Shown: positions 1-9,885, counted from the stretch's first letter. The stretch: 64,000 nt of DNA from Paenibacillus pinistramenti (GCF_005869875.1 NZ_VAWG01000003.1:1-64000), one strand, 5' to 3'. The notes: a model not told the origin generated them from the letters alone. Numbers and translations: made by a program.

Positions 1-352
<352 letters not shown>

Positions 353-414
353 AGTAAAGTTTGTAGCTCATTTTGAATCTGACGAGTTGTTACTCGTTAT
401 TTATTTCTCACTCG

Positions 415-438
415 TTGTTCAGTTTTCAAAGATCAAAC
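415..438 (-). promoter_or_regulatory. rRNA leader boxA-like antitermination element
   Basis: On the minus strand this reads TGATCTTTGAAAACTGAAC, the conserved leader motif found upstream of 16S genes in Bacillus and relatives (boxA-type antitermination and processing region). It lies about 65-85 nt before the 16S 5' end, downstream of both promoters. The assignment is by motif recognition. Confidence 0.7.
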
Positions 439-498
439 TTTTTTCTGTAATTGCTGCTTCATCGCTATTAAAAAATCACGTTCAGCAGCAACTCTTAT

Positions 499-527
499 AT
501 ATTATCATCTTCGAAGCAACTTTGCAA
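499..527 (-). promoter_or_regulatory. rRNA promoter P2 (SigA-type)
   Basis: The minus strand shows TTGCAA (522-527), a 17-nt spacer and TAATAT (499-504). The predicted start near 492 gives a leader of about 140 nt to the 16S gene. This is the promoter nearest the rRNA gene. Confidence 0.65.
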
Positions 528-614
528 GCTTTTTTTCGAGGAAGTTATTTCCTCTTCATTTGCTTTGCTTCACTGCTTGCCGGCTAACAATCTTGCTTAA
601 TTGGCCGGAACAAG

Positions 615-644
615 AATATACCATACTCAAACGAATTCACGCAA
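615..644 (-). promoter_or_regulatory. rRNA promoter P1 (SigA-type)
   Basis: The minus strand shows TTGCGT (639-644), an 18-nt spacer and TATATT (615-620), about 115 bp upstream of P2. Tandem promoters are usual for Firmicute rRNA operons. Confidence 0.5.
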
Positions 645-683
645 GTATTTTTTATCATTTTATTAATAATTATTCTGCTTCAG

Positions 684-723
684 CAAAAAAACGTTAATTC
701 AAACCTCTTCGGCTTGTTTGAAT
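684..723 (-). terminator. Terminator downstream of sdaAA
   Basis: Arms ATTCAAAC (697-704) and GTTTGAAT (716-723) form a hairpin. On the minus strand it is followed by a run of seven T (685-691). It ends the sdaAB-sdaAA transcript before the rRNA promoters. Confidence 0.6.
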
Positions 724-774
724 GCCGCTTCTTTCTCTCTTCTTATTCCCTCTTCCTTTATTGAAAGAAGCGGC
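724..774 (-). terminator. Long-stem hairpin after sdaAA
   Basis: A perfect 12-bp inverted repeat, GCCGCTTCTTTC at 724-735 against GAAAGAAGCGGC at 763-774, encloses a 27-nt pyrimidine-rich loop. It lies directly upstream (in transcription sense) of the T-run terminator at 684-723, so the two may act as a double terminator. Confidence 0.45.
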
Positions 775-804
775 AGCAATCTTAGCAGCCCTAAAAAGAC
801 TACC

Positions 805-1671
805 CTAAAGACTCTCCATGATTCTGCGGCCGGTTGGTGTCTGGGCAAGCCCGCCCTTAGCGGTTTCGCGGTGCTTCTCAGGCATCGAGGAGCCGACTTC
901 AAGCATGACCTGGATGACTTCATCGGACGGAATGACGCTGCGCACTCCTGCCAGCGCCATATCCGCAGCCGCCAGAGCGGTTACGGCACCAAACCCGTTC
1001 CGCACAATGCACGGAACCTCAACCAAACCGGCGACGGGGTCGCAGATTAAGCCGAGTGTATTTTTCAAGGCCAAACCGACAGCATGAACCGCTTGAGCAG
1101 GCGTACCGCCCCGCAGCTCCACTAGTGCGCCAGCCGCCATCCCGATCGCGGATCCGATTTCAGCCTGGCAGCCGCCTTCGGCACCAGATATGAATGAATT
1201 GTTGGCAATGACATAACCAATTGCTCCGGCTGCAAACAAACCGTAGACCATGTGCTCATCGGTCCAGCCGAATCTTTTTTGCGTGCTGACAAAGACTCCG
1301 GGAATCACGCCGCATGAGCCGGCAGTAGGTGTGGCAACAATCCGTCCCATAGATGCATTTACTTCGGATACAGCAAGCGCGTAAGCCATCACCTCTCCCG
1401 CAGCTCCGCCGAGGTTCATTTCCGTGCGGTCTCCATAGCTGACTACTCTCTGAGCATCCAGGCCTGTTAGCTGGCTGGGGGAAGTGGTATCCTCGCTTAA
1501 TCCCTTATGCACGGCATCCTTCATTACTTCATAATATTGTTTCATCGTCTCAAATTCCGCTTCAGGAGTGCGGCCTGATTCCCCGCTTTGTTCCTCAAGC
1601 ATCAGCTGGCCGATGGTCATCTTCTTCTCCGAGCATAAAACCGCAAGCTCTTCTAACGTTCTAAAATTCAC
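805..1671 (-). CDS. sdaAA: L-serine ammonia-lyase, alpha subunit
   Basis: SdaAA is the catalytic chain of the iron-sulfur L-serine dehydratase, which converts L-serine to pyruvate and ammonia in the cytosol. The 288-residue product is full length for the two-subunit type. It carries the conserved cysteine-bearing segments PTAGSCGVIPG, SGAEGGCQAE and LICDPVAGLVEVPC, which supply the ligands of the [4Fe-4S] cluster. The GTG start sits behind GGAGGAGCAGAA and overlaps the end of sdaAB by 4 nt, so the subunits are translationally coupled. Assignment is by whole-length family recognition. Confidence 0.96.
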   Translation of the reverse strand: MNFRTLEELAVLCSEKKMTIGQLMLEEQSGESGRTPEAEFETMKQYYEVMKDAVHKGLSEDTTSPSQLTGLDAQRVVSYGDRTEMNLGGAAGEVMAYALAVSEVNASMGRIVATPTAGSCGVIPGVFVSTQKRFGWTDEHMVYGLFAAGAIGYVIANNSFISGAEGGCQAEIGSAIGMAAGALVELRGGTPAQAVHAVGLALKNTLGLICDPVAGLVEVPCIVRNGFGAVTALAAADMALAGVRSVIPSDEVIQVMLEVGSSMPEKHRETAKGGLAQTPTGRRIMESL

Positions 1672-2387
1672 TTCTGCTCCTCCTCTGGCTGCAGCAGCCA
1701 GTTCTCCAAATCTGCTCTTGTTAAATCAATGCACCCCATGGAAATCAAAGCATCCATCTTCTTAATTTGAGCCACTGCCTCTTCTTTAATTTCTCCATCA
1801 ATCTCGACGACGGTCATGGCGTGGCCGCTGCGATTTTTCCGGTCCAGGGACAGCTGTGCAATATTGGTGCCCTCCAGGCTTAAGGTTTGGGTGATGTAGG
1901 CCAAAACGCCCGGCAGATCATAATGCTGAATAACCAGGGTTGGGTAGACGCCGGTCATTTTTATGTTAAAGCCGTCTATTTCAATAATTTCAATGTTGCC
2001 GCCGCCGATGGAGATCCCTGTCAATGTCAGTTCCCTGCCTGTTCCGCAGTCGGTTAAGATCAGCTGAGCCGTATTCGGGTGACGGACAACCCCTCTGCCC
2101 TCACGAAAAGAAACCTCCAGCTTGGAAGCCCTGGCATACTCCAGCGCCATCGGAATACGGGGATCATCCGTTTCATAATTCAAAAGCCCTCCGACAATGG
2201 CGCGGTCAGTCCCATGCCCCTGATAGGTAGCAGCAAATGACCCGAAAAAGATCACCTCAGCTCGATCCGGCTGCTTCCCGAACAGATGCCTGGCCGAACG
2301 GCCGATTCGGGCTGCTCCCGCAGTATGCGAACTGGAGGGTCCGACCATAACAGGTCCTATAATGGAAAAAACATCTTTAAAACGCAT
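1668..2387 (-). CDS. sdaAB: L-serine ammonia-lyase, beta subunit
   Basis: SdaAB is the partner chain of the iron-sulfur serine dehydratase. The N-terminal half (FKDVFSIIGPVMVGPSSSHTAGAARIG) is the typical beta-subunit signature. Residues from about 148 onward form an ACT-like domain (VIQHYDLPGVLAYITQTLSLEGTNIAQL) of the kind that binds serine as a regulator. At 239 aa it is slightly longer than the B. subtilis homologue. The ATG start has GGAGG 9 nt upstream. It is the first gene of the sdaAB-sdaAA pair. Confidence 0.95.
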   Translation of the reverse strand: MRFKDVFSIIGPVMVGPSSSHTAGAARIGRSARHLFGKQPDRAEVIFFGSFAATYQGHGTDRAIVGGLLNYETDDPRIPMALEYARASKLEVSFREGRGVVRHPNTAQLILTDCGTGRELTLTGISIGGGNIEIIEIDGFNIKMTGVYPTLVIQHYDLPGVLAYITQTLSLEGTNIAQLSLDRKNRSGHAMTVVEIDGEIKEEAVAQIKKMDALISMGCIDLTRADLENWLLQPEEEQK

Positions 2388-2511
2388 CTAACAAAGCCTC
2401 CGCGCAGTCCTGGCCTGTCTTAGCTGCAGCAGCTTTCGGACAGGTTCAGAATGCTTTTTTATTCAAAATATGCTGGGGCGGATGTGCCGCCTTCTCTATT
2501 ATAGTCCTTTG

Positions 2512-4122
2512 TCAGAGGGCTGAATAGCCGATTTGTCCGTTGACAACGGACATTTTTACGTTAACCCCGAGCAGAGACTCCGGGTCGTCCGTTATATTTC
2601 TGTCGATGACTGTAAAATCTGCAGATTTGCCGGCCTCTATACTGCCGCGCTGCTTCTCTTCCGCCACGACGGCTGCACTTCCCAGCGTAAACAGGTGCAC
2701 CGCCTCCTGCATGGACAAACATTCTTCCGGCAGGTAACCTTCTCCGGTTTGTCCGGGCCTGCGCCGCGTGACGGCGGCATGAATGCCGAGGAACGGATCA
2801 AGCGGCTCGATCGGCGCATCGCTGCCCCCGGCACAGACGATGCCGGCTTGCAGAAGCTTTTTCCAGGCGTACAAATAATCCTGGCGGTCCGGTCCAACCC
2901 TCTCCAGCACCCACGGAAAATCACTGGCCACAAACCGCGGCTGGATGTCCGCGATCAGCGGAAGCCGACTCATGCGTTCAACCAGGTTCCGGTCAAGCAC
3001 CTGCGCATGGATAAAGCGGTCCGGAAGACCGGAGGAAGGACCAAGAGGATGCTTCTCCATCGCACCCAAGGTCAGCGCTGCCGCTCCGTCACCAATAGCA
3101 TGAACGGCTATCGGGTAGCCATGCCTGCGGGCCATCGCCACTAGCTCGTGCAGCTGCTCCTCCGTTTGAATCGCCATGCCTCTGGTGTGGGGCGCATCGC
3201 TGTAAGGCTGCTGCAATAAGGCGGTCCGGCCGCCGATCGCTCCATCTGCAAAAATCTTCATCGCACCGATCCGTGTCCACTCGTCTCCGCTGCCTGCCAT
3301 CACGCCCAGTCCCGCGGCTTCCTTCATATAGGCATGGAACATCAGCTGGTGGGTTCGGAAGGCGATGCCTTCTTCTCTAAGCTCCCGGTGAATGCGCAGC
3401 ATCGTATCTACGCTGCCAAGGAACCGCAGATCCTCCGTATGCGCGCCGGTCAAGCCAAGGCTCAAAGCACTGAGCATGGCGCGCCGGACCACGTCCTTCT
3501 TCGTTTCATAATCAGGTTCAGGCTGCGCTTGTTCAAAAGGATAACACGCTTCCTCATAGATCCAGCCGTTAAAGCTGCCATCCGCATGACGGCCAAACGC
3601 GCCGGAATCAGGATCAGGCGCCCCATCTGGAATACCAGCCCGGCGAAAGGCCTCAGTGTTGCCAAGGAAAGCATGAAAGCAAGTGCGCGTCAAAAAGACC
3701 GGATGACGGTCTGTCACTTCGTCCAGCTCCTGGCGCGTCGGGGCGGCAGCCGGCGAGAATTCATTTTCATTCCAGTTGAGACCTGTGATCCATTCGCCTG
3801 CCGGCGTAACCGCGGCCCGTTCCTTGATTAGGGCAAGCATTTCCGCTTTAGACTTCACTCCGGTAAAATCCAGCATGCTCAGCTTCATCCCGTACATGCC
3901 CAGATGCATGTGGGCGTCAACCAGCCCCGGAAGCACATAGGCGCCTTCCCAGTCAATCGTGCTGTAGGCTTGTCCGGACAGCTGCAGCTCCAGCTCGGAC
4001 GCAGGTCCGATCGCCTTGATGATTCCGTTCTCTACATAAATGGAGTTCGATGGTACGGAATTCGATGGATTATTTTTAGATGCGAAGGGGAAGATCCCAT
4101 TCTTAAATAAGGCTGCCGACAC
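2512..4122 (-). CDS. Amidohydrolase family protein (YtcJ-like)
   Basis: This is a metal-dependent amidohydrolase of the YtcJ/amidohydrolase-3 group (TIM-barrel hydrolases of unknown substrate). Near residue 65 the metal-binding motif GLVDAHMHLG is visible. Further conserved blocks are GEWITGLNWNENEF, IGAMKIFADGAIGGRTALL, the histidine-bearing PIAVHAIGDGAAAL, and GGSDAPIEPLDPFLGI. The C-terminal GKSADFTVIDRN block forms the small beta-sandwich domain. The start is GTG with AAGGAG 10 nt upstream. It stands alone, divergent from yhbH. No transporter or regulator neighbour hints at the substrate. Confidence 0.88.
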   Translation of the reverse strand: MSAALFKNGIFPFASKNNPSNSVPSNSIYVENGIIKAIGPASELELQLSGQAYSTIDWEGAYVLPGLVDAHMHLGMYGMKLSMLDFTGVKSKAEMLALIKERAAVTPAGEWITGLNWNENEFSPAAAPTRQELDEVTDRHPVFLTRTCFHAFLGNTEAFRRAGIPDGAPDPDSGAFGRHADGSFNGWIYEEACYPFEQAQPEPDYETKKDVVRRAMLSALSLGLTGAHTEDLRFLGSVDTMLRIHRELREEGIAFRTHQLMFHAYMKEAAGLGVMAGSGDEWTRIGAMKIFADGAIGGRTALLQQPYSDAPHTRGMAIQTEEQLHELVAMARRHGYPIAVHAIGDGAAALTLGAMEKHPLGPSSGLPDRFIHAQVLDRNLVERMSRLPLIADIQPRFVASDFPWVLERVGPDRQDYLYAWKKLLQAGIVCAGGSDAPIEPLDPFLGIHAAVTRRRPGQTGEGYLPEECLSMQEAVHLFTLGSAAVVAEEKQRGSIEAGKSADFTVIDRNITDDPESLLGVNVKMSVVNGQIGYSAL

Positions 4123-4280
4123 AGGCGTTCATCTCCTTAATCACTCTAGTTTAACCGCTCTATCTGAATAAAAAATGGTACCCCGCAAGAAACCTGACTC
4201 GATTATACATCCGGGCTTGTGAAACAGAAAGGCAGCGCTTCTGCGCGTTAAAATTGCATTTTCAGGGCGGCGAAGTCCCT

Positions 4281-4318
4281 CACATATCAGGCACTCTCGC
4301 GAATATACTTTATTTACA
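4281..4318 (+). promoter_or_regulatory. SigE-like promoter of yhbH
   Basis: CACATATC (4281-4288), a 13-nt spacer and AATATACT (4302-4309) resemble the mother-cell SigE consensus. The same box, with the same spacing and 28 of 38 positions identical over the aligned stretch, precedes spoVR at 35160-35197. Dependence on SigE is inferred from the motif and from what is known of yhbH in Bacillus. Confidence 0.6.
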
Positions 4319-4367
4319 ATCGTTGTATTGCCATAGGCTGTTGACTTCAACCGGGGAGGTGCCGCTA

Positions 4368-5528
4368 ATGTCGTCTTCATCGCATAATTTTGTTGTTTCA
4401 CGCGAGGATTGGTCTTTGCACCGGAAAGGATATCAGGATCAGCAGCGTCACCAGCAAAAAATAAAGGAAGCGATCAAGGAGAACCTGTCCGATCTCGTCT
4501 CTGAGGAAAATATCATCATGTCCGACGGCAAGCAGATCGTCAAAATTCCGCTGCGCAATCTGGAAGAATACCGTTTCATCCATAACTTCAATAAGCAGAA
4601 GCATGTCGGTCAAGGGGATGGCAGCTCCGAGGTCGGAGACGTGCTGGCAAGGGACCGTCCGGGGAAAGCAGGCAAACCGGGCAAAGGCGGCGAGGCCGGC
4701 GACCAGCCGGGCGAAGATGTGGTAGAGGCCGAGGTGAACATCGAGGATCTGGAGGGAATATTATTCAGTGAGCTCGAGCTGCCTCATTTGAAGGAGAAAG
4801 ATAAGCAGGAGCTCGAAACGGAAGCCATCCGATTCAATGACATCCGCAAAAAGGGCATCATGTCCAACATCGACAAGAAACGGACGATTCTGGAGAACCT
4901 CCGCCGCAACGCCAGACAAGGCCAGCCGGGGATTCACGGCATTTCACCGGATGATCTCCGGTACAAAACCTGGGAGGAAATTGTGGTGCCCCGCTCGAAC
5001 GCGGTGATCATCGCCATGATGGATACCTCGGGTTCTATGGGTTCCTTCGAAAAATACTGCGCCCGCAGCTTCTTCTTCTGGATGACCCGTTTCCTGCGCA
5101 AGCAGTATGAGAAGGTCGAAATCGTGTTTGTCGCCCATCATACGGAAGCCAAAGAGGTGACCGAGGAGGATTTCTTCAACCGCGGCGAAAGCGGCGGCAC
5201 GATCTGCTCCTCCGCCTATCTCAAGGCGCTTGAAATTATCGACAGCCGTTATCCGCCTTCGAGCTATAACATTTATCCGTTTCACTTCTCGGACGGTGAC
5301 AACCTGACCTCCGATAACGAGCGCTGCGTCAAGCTGATCGACGAGCTGCTGAAGCGCAGCAATCTGTTCGGCTACGGCGAAGTGAACCAGTACAACCGCA
5401 GCAGCACGCTGATGTCGGCTTACCGGAATATCAAGAAGCCGGAGTTTATGCATTTTATCATCAAGGAGCGGGGCGAGGTGTACGGTGCGCTGAAGCATTT
5501 TTTTCAGAAGAGGGAGGCTCGGGTTTAG
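4368..5528 (+). CDS. yhbH: Sporulation protein YhbH (DUF444 family)
   Basis: This is a 386-residue protein of the DUF444/YeaH family. It contains a von Willebrand-like segment with the MIDAS-type motif [11 protein letters not shown] near residue 222, and an acidic/glycine-rich linker at about 90-125. YhbH is a mother-cell sporulation protein in Bacillus. Its homologues act with the kinase PrkA and with SpoVR, which are both in this window. An open frame extends 38 codons further upstream, but the ATG at 4368 follows GGGGAGGTG and matches the family start. A SigE-like box lies 87 nt upstream. Confidence 0.94.
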   Translation: MSSSSHNFVVSREDWSLHRKGYQDQQRHQQKIKEAIKENLSDLVSEENIIMSDGKQIVKIPLRNLEEYRFIHNFNKQKHVGQGDGSSEVGDVLARDRPGKAGKPGKGGEAGDQPGEDVVEAEVNIEDLEGILFSELELPHLKEKDKQELETEAIRFNDIRKKGIMSNIDKKRTILENLRRNARQGQPGIHGISPDDLRYKTWEEIVVPRSNAVIIAMMDTSGSMGSFEKYCARSFFFWMTRFLRKQYEKVEIVFVAHHTEAKEVTEEDFFNRGESGGTICSSAYLKALEIIDSRYPPSSYNIYPFHFSDGDNLTSDNERCVKLIDELLKRSNLFGYGEVNQYNRSSTLMSAYRNIKKPEFMHFIIKERGEVYGALKHFFQKREARV

Positions 5529-5569
5529 ATAGACAGCAGTGAAGTTTTTTACATTCCGACATTCCGGCG

Positions 5570-5594
5570 ATCCCCCGTTCAGGGGGATTTTTTT
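5570..5594 (+). terminator. Terminator of yhbH
   Basis: ATCCCCC/GGGGGAT hairpin with a short GTTCA loop, followed by TTTTTTT. This is a classic intrinsic terminator 42 nt after the yhbH stop. Confidence 0.85.
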
Positions 5595-5623
5595 GATTTT
5601 TATGTAAATCTGCTGCTTGTCCT

Positions 5624-5992
5624 TCAGAACTTTGTGCCAAAAAGAGCAGAAAGCGATAGATGCTTTACGGATTTGACGATGTAGACCTCCTCCAGATCCG
5701 GTGCCAGTTCAACGATCGCGGTTTCTTTAACGACAAAACGCACAATACCGCAAATTTGCTGGTCAAACGTATCGTAAATCCGGCCGGCGCTCCAACACCC
5801 TTTGGGAACGGTATAAGTACTGTTGGCTACGTATCCAATCTTGCCGATCGGAGTCAAAACCACTTTAATCGCCTCTTGATCATGCGAATTATCCGGGTCT
5901 TTGATCAGGTGAACAATTTGGCCCGGTTTCAGAATAGCTGCACCATGATAGTGCTGTGTGCCCGTAAGAGCAACATATATCGGTTGATCCAT
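5624..5992 (-). CDS. HIRAN domain-containing protein
   Basis: The 122-residue product matches the HIRAN domain: YVALTGTQHYHGA, LKPGQIVHLIKDPDN, HDQEAIKVV and GKIGYVANST. HIRAN modules recognise DNA ends or stalled forks (as in HLTF and Rad5) and occur as single-domain bacterial proteins. An upstream GTG at 6001 is possible, but the ATG at 5992 has GAGGGAG 8 nt upstream. It lies at the 3' end of the restriction/helicase region on the same strand, separated from the broken gene by its own terminator, so it is probably a separate transcript. A role in the island is inferred only from position. Confidence 0.8.
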   Translation of the reverse strand: MDQPIYVALTGTQHYHGAAILKPGQIVHLIKDPDNSHDQEAIKVVLTPIGKIGYVANSTYTVPKGCWSAGRIYDTFDQQICGIVRFVVKETAIVELAPDLEEVYIVKSVKHLSLSALFGTKF

Positions 5993-6071
5993 GCAACTCA
6001 CTCCCTCTAGTCTTTCCTTTATTATGAAAGCTGGAAGTGACTATAGCTTGTCAGCGAATATATGTTTGGGT

Positions 6072-6109
6072 AAAAAAGCACCGCAAAGCTCGAGATGAGT
6101 TTGCGGTGC
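6072..6109 (-). terminator. Terminator after the broken gene
   Basis: A perfect 10-bp stem, GCACCGCAAA (6078-6087) against TTTGCGGTGC (6100-6109), is followed on the minus strand by six T. It ends the transcript of the disrupted gene at 6147-6669 and separates it from the HIRAN gene. Confidence 0.85.
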
Positions 6110-6146
6110 TGAATATTTAAAAACAGATTAGACTTTTATCGTTTGT

Positions 6147-6669
6147 TCATTCGTAAGGATTACTCTTAATTCTCATGCCTGGATTGACTAAAGACAACAT
6201 GTACTGATGCTCCTCAAAGGTATCCGAGAGTTTGGATATTAAGTTAGTGTCCATTTCAATAAGGGATGCTTCTCCATTTTTCGAAGATTGATACTGGGAC
6301 TGCTCCTTCCAAGATCGGAATAACCGATTCCATCCACAGATATCCTTTGTGCTGCCACATAACCTCCACGATCGGATCTCTATCTCTACCAGTGACTGCA
6401 TGATAGAATGGCGTAACCATCAAGGCAAATCCGTCAACATAAGTGTTATTGTTATCCAGCAGCCTTTTGCGGCATGTTCAAATGTAGAAAGGGCCTTTTA
6501 GCATCTTTTTGGATTTCTGTTTGCTCAGGGTTTGAATCGCAGACTGGTGAATGTTATGAATATACTCGTTGATCACGCCTTCACTCTGGTCCGCTAAGAC
6601 AGATAAGTTGAATTGGTAAGCCCAGCCTTGTGACTTGAGGGCATCGGCTGTTAATTGAAGGTTCTGCAT
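6147..6669 (-). pseudogene. Disrupted gene of unknown function (in-frame stop plus frameshift)
   Basis: A start (ATG at 6669 behind AAGGAGGAT) opens a 63-codon frame that stops at TGA (6478-6480). The same frame then continues for about 65 codons of convincing coding sequence (for example DGFALMVTPFYHAV and MESVIPILEGAVP). It then ends early because of a run of five A (5 T at 6277-6281 on the plus strand). Removing one A joins it to a frame ending in MLSLVNPGMRIKSNPYE at 6147. The restored product would be about 173 aa. I do not recognise the family. It lies 145 nt downstream of the type III Res gene and upstream of a strong terminator. The two lesions suggest real decay, although a sequencing error in the A-run could account for one of them. 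Confidence 0.7.
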
Positions 6670-6747
6670 GTTAAATCCTCCTTCATAATTTGGACTTCAT
6701 ATTTATTAAGTTATCGTGATCTTGCTGCCTCTTGACGTAGAATAGCA

Positions 6748-6779
6748 AAGTTCCCTGACAACTGTTTGCCAGGGAACTT
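6748..6779 (-). terminator. Hairpin after the Res gene
   Basis: A perfect 10-bp inverted repeat, AAGTTCCCTG (6748-6757) and CAGGGAACTT (6770-6779), lies 35 nt after the Res stop codon. The T-tract is short, so termination may be partial. Confidence 0.5.
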
Positions 6780-6813
6780 ATGTTTGCATATAAAAGCTAA
6801 TATGTCCTTGATT

Positions 6814-9800
6814 TTAACCTTTTACAATCTCCAGCAATTTCTCATAGCTGTTAACCACATCGTACTTCAGCTGATCTGAATTAAGCTTGGCAAAATGCCG
6901 GCGTGCGCATTCAATCTTCGCCTTCTCAATTTCCCGCAGCTCCATGGAATCCAAGGAGCCTTTCGTCTCCGCGATGAAGTAAATGTGCTTTACGCCGCCT
7001 TCTTTAAACACAATCGCCCAGTCTGGATTGTAATCTCCTACTGGAGTAGGAATATAAAAGCCTCTCGGCAGCTTGGCGTAGACATTTACTTCTTTGCTCG
7101 TATCCAGTTCCTTGGCGAATGCCCGCTCGATCTTAGAATCCGTTACAACGTAGTCGTAAATATGTTTATCAACGGCGATCGCGTTATGTCCAAGCTGTCC
7201 CTTCAACATGCTCTTTGTGAATACATCGGTCTGGAATGTCTCGTTGATCACATCATAGGAAATGGATTCGATAATCGTTGTGGCTTTCTGCTCGTTAATC
7301 AATTTGGATACCCGTATTATAAATTCCTCAGGATTCTTTTGGAACAGCATGAATTTGGCCTGCGTGATTCCTTTCAATATGGCAGCAATCGTCCTTCTGG
7401 TGAGTTTTGTTTCATCCATCAGCTTGCCGATCAAGTCATATTTAATCTTGGACGCCGCGGCCTGGTGCACATATTCTGTCTGCGTTTCCCGGGCAGTAAA
7501 CGCCCCGCCTTGTTTCAATTGATCACGAGATTCGATATCGTTCATTTCCCCATGTTTAATGGAGTAACGAATTGCAGGTACATCCAGGCTCATATTAATG
7601 GCCAAAATACATTTCTGCACCAGCTCCTGCGAGTCGAACTGAACGGTATACACCGATCTTTTGTTGATCTTGTTCCACAACTCCTTGAATTCCTGCTTAT
7701 TAAAGTTATGATTTACAGTGACGGCAGGGATCGTATTATTCCGCTCGTCACTTGTAATATCCGTTTTGCCTTCAACGTAGATCGACTTGACCAGTTTGAT
7801 TAACGACTCATGAAAAGCACCATCCAATTCCTCCGGGAGCTTGATCTCCCCCTCTTCCACAGCCGAGAAATAAGCATCCGTCAGATTGTAATCATCATCC
7901 GTATATTCATGACGAATGAATGTATTTTGCAGCTTGGTCGCCAGCCGTTCGTCGATCTGCAGCTGTTCCCCCCGGGCATTGGCAAGCACCTTATCCAGGA
8001 AAAAGTTCTTATCGGCCTTCCGCGGACGGTCCGACAAGGCGGCGGCAATCTCGCTCTGCAGGTCTTTGGCAAACTGCTCATAAGATTCACTGGCAATAAC
8101 GGTCAAGGCATTAATTTCGTGAACGTCGATCCCTGGAATGCTCGCATCCATTCGTTCCCCATGCTGATTGACGCATAACCGGAGGCCGCGGCCGACTTCC
8201 TGACGCTTCTTAATTGACGAATCGCTATGCTTGAGTGTACAAATCTGGAACACGTTCGGGTTGTCCCAGCCTTCCTTCAGAGCCGAGTGGGAAAAGATAA
8301 ACCGGGTCGGCTCCTCAAAGCTTAGCAACCGTTCCTTGTCCCGCATAATCAGATCGTAGGCATCTGCATCATCTGAATCCGACTCTCTGGCCGATACTTT
8401 GGAGTCCACAAACCGTCTGCTCTTTTTGTCGATAGAGAAGTACCCCTTATGCGTCTTACGCACCTCAATACCGTTTAAATACTGCATGTATGGATCATCT
8501 GCAAAGAGGGACAATTGTTCATTAAGCAGTCCCAAGTACTCTTCCTCGAACATGACGGCATAATCGCCGTTCATCTCATCCCCAGCTTCGTCGTACTGAC
8601 GATACTTGGCGACCTCGTCAATGAAGAACAGGGACAGGACTTTAATTCCTTTATAAAAAAGAACCCGCTCTTTCTCAAAATGAGATTTAAGCGTCTCCCG
8701 GATTTGAATCCGGCGGAAATGATGCTCACTAACGTCGCCTTGTACATCTCCAGCATATAGCGTAACGCCATTAATAAAGCTGATGCTGTTATTTTGTCCG
8801 TTGATTTCCGCAACCTTAAAGCCTTTATACTGCTCAAGGCGGTCGGACAGCTGATAAAGATCATCGCCGGTAACTATTTTTCGGGATACTCTGGTTAGCC
8901 CTGACTTCGTGCGCTTCTCAAATTCAAGCCGGGCAATAGGCGCATGCTTGTCACTGACATCAATGCCTTCCAGATATAAGTAGCTGTTCGTCCCGCTCGT
9001 TCCTTTTACAGAGATGCCTTTGACGCTGATCTTCTTAACCAGTTTCATGTTATAAGCGTCCAGGGCATCCAGACGATAAATCTTGTTATAATCCTCACGA
9101 TGAGTTGCCGAATACCGCAGCGTGAACAAAGCCTTGAAGTCCTTCAGCGCCTCTTTCGTCTTCTGGCCTTCCACCGACTGCGGTTCGTCGATGATCAGAA
9201 TCGGATTCGTGCTGGCGATAACATCAATCGGACGCCGGGAATTGAAATCGTCAAGCTCCATTGTAATTCTTCTGGCATCCTTGCCTCTGGCATTAAAAGC
9301 TTGAGCGTTAATAATCATAACGTTAATTCCGGCATCACTGGCGAACTTCTCGATATGGTGAAGCTGCTTCGAATTGTAAACGAAATAACGGGCTTTTGAT
9401 CCATACTCTGACATAAAATGGTCTTCCGTCATTTGAAAGGTCTTGAGCACACCTTCCCGGATTGCAATAGATGGGACAACAATAATGAATTTGCTCCAGC
9501 CGTATTTTTGATACAATTCGAACATCGTCCGAATGTACGTATAAGTCTTGCCTGTACCGGTCTCCATCTCAACGGTCAGGTTGTATCTTCCCTCAAGCCG
9601 CTCCGACAGCATTAATCCATTCTGCCGCTGGACAGCCTGAATGTTAGTCAGCACTTCCTGATCAATAAGCTTAATCGGATTATTCTTGAATCCATATTGA
9701 CCAGACTCGCTGTTCGCGAGTTGGTACAAGTCTATTTGTTCCACGCTCTTTTGCCTGCGGCCTTTGTCCAGTGTAAAACGGGAGGATTCGTTCGGCTGTC

Positions 9801-9870
9801 CTTGAAAGGCCTCAACCACGCTGTTTACCGCATCCAATTGGAACTGCTGATGTTTAAATTTAATCTTCAT
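6814..9870 (-). CDS. Type III restriction enzyme, Res subunit (helicase-nuclease)
   Basis: This is the ATP-dependent restriction subunit of a type III R-M system, working with the Mod subunit encoded just upstream. Superfamily 2 helicase motifs are visible: Walker A METGTGKT near residue 102, DEPQ box IIDEPQSVEG near 222, motif III RYSATH near 250 and motif VI QEVGRGLRL near 560. The C-terminal PD-(D/E)XK-type endonuclease is YNPDWAIVF followed by IAETKGS near residues 955-980. At 1018 aa it is full length. Its ATG lies 15 nt after the mod stop behind GGGAGGCGG. Type III enzymes need two head-to-head sites and cut 25-27 bp away; that is family knowledge, not visible here. Confidence 0.93.
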   Translation of the reverse strand: MKIKFKHQQFQLDAVNSVVEAFQGQPNESSRFTLDKGRRQKSVEQIDLYQLANSESGQYGFKNNPIKLIDQEVLTNIQAVQRQNGLMLSERLEGRYNLTVEMETGTGKTYTYIRTMFELYQKYGWSKFIIVVPSIAIREGVLKTFQMTEDHFMSEYGSKARYFVYNSKQLHHIEKFASDAGINVMIINAQAFNARGKDARRITMELDDFNSRRPIDVIASTNPILIIDEPQSVEGQKTKEALKDFKALFTLRYSATHREDYNKIYRLDALDAYNMKLVKKISVKGISVKGTSGTNSYLYLEGIDVSDKHAPIARLEFEKRTKSGLTRVSRKIVTGDDLYQLSDRLEQYKGFKVAEINGQNNSISFINGVTLYAGDVQGDVSEHHFRRIQIRETLKSHFEKERVLFYKGIKVLSLFFIDEVAKYRQYDEAGDEMNGDYAVMFEEEYLGLLNEQLSLFADDPYMQYLNGIEVRKTHKGYFSIDKKSRRFVDSKVSARESDSDDADAYDLIMRDKERLLSFEEPTRFIFSHSALKEGWDNPNVFQICTLKHSDSSIKKRQEVGRGLRLCVNQHGERMDASIPGIDVHEINALTVIASESYEQFAKDLQSEIAAALSDRPRKADKNFFLDKVLANARGEQLQIDERLATKLQNTFIRHEYTDDDYNLTDAYFSAVEEGEIKLPEELDGAFHESLIKLVKSIYVEGKTDITSDERNNTIPAVTVNHNFNKQEFKELWNKINKRSVYTVQFDSQELVQKCILAINMSLDVPAIRYSIKHGEMNDIESRDQLKQGGAFTARETQTEYVHQAAASKIKYDLIGKLMDETKLTRRTIAAILKGITQAKFMLFQKNPEEFIIRVSKLINEQKATTIIESISYDVINETFQTDVFTKSMLKGQLGHNAIAVDKHIYDYVVTDSKIERAFAKELDTSKEVNVYAKLPRGFYIPTPVGDYNPDWAIVFKEGGVKHIYFIAETKGSLDSMELREIEKAKIECARRHFAKLNSDQLKYDVVNSYEKLLEIVKG

Positions 9871-9885
9871 CCCTGTCCGCCTCCC

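Noticed and set aside
387-587. 66-codon frame in the rRNA leader
   Set aside because: Overlaps the boxA element and promoter P2 of the rRNA operon; not coding.
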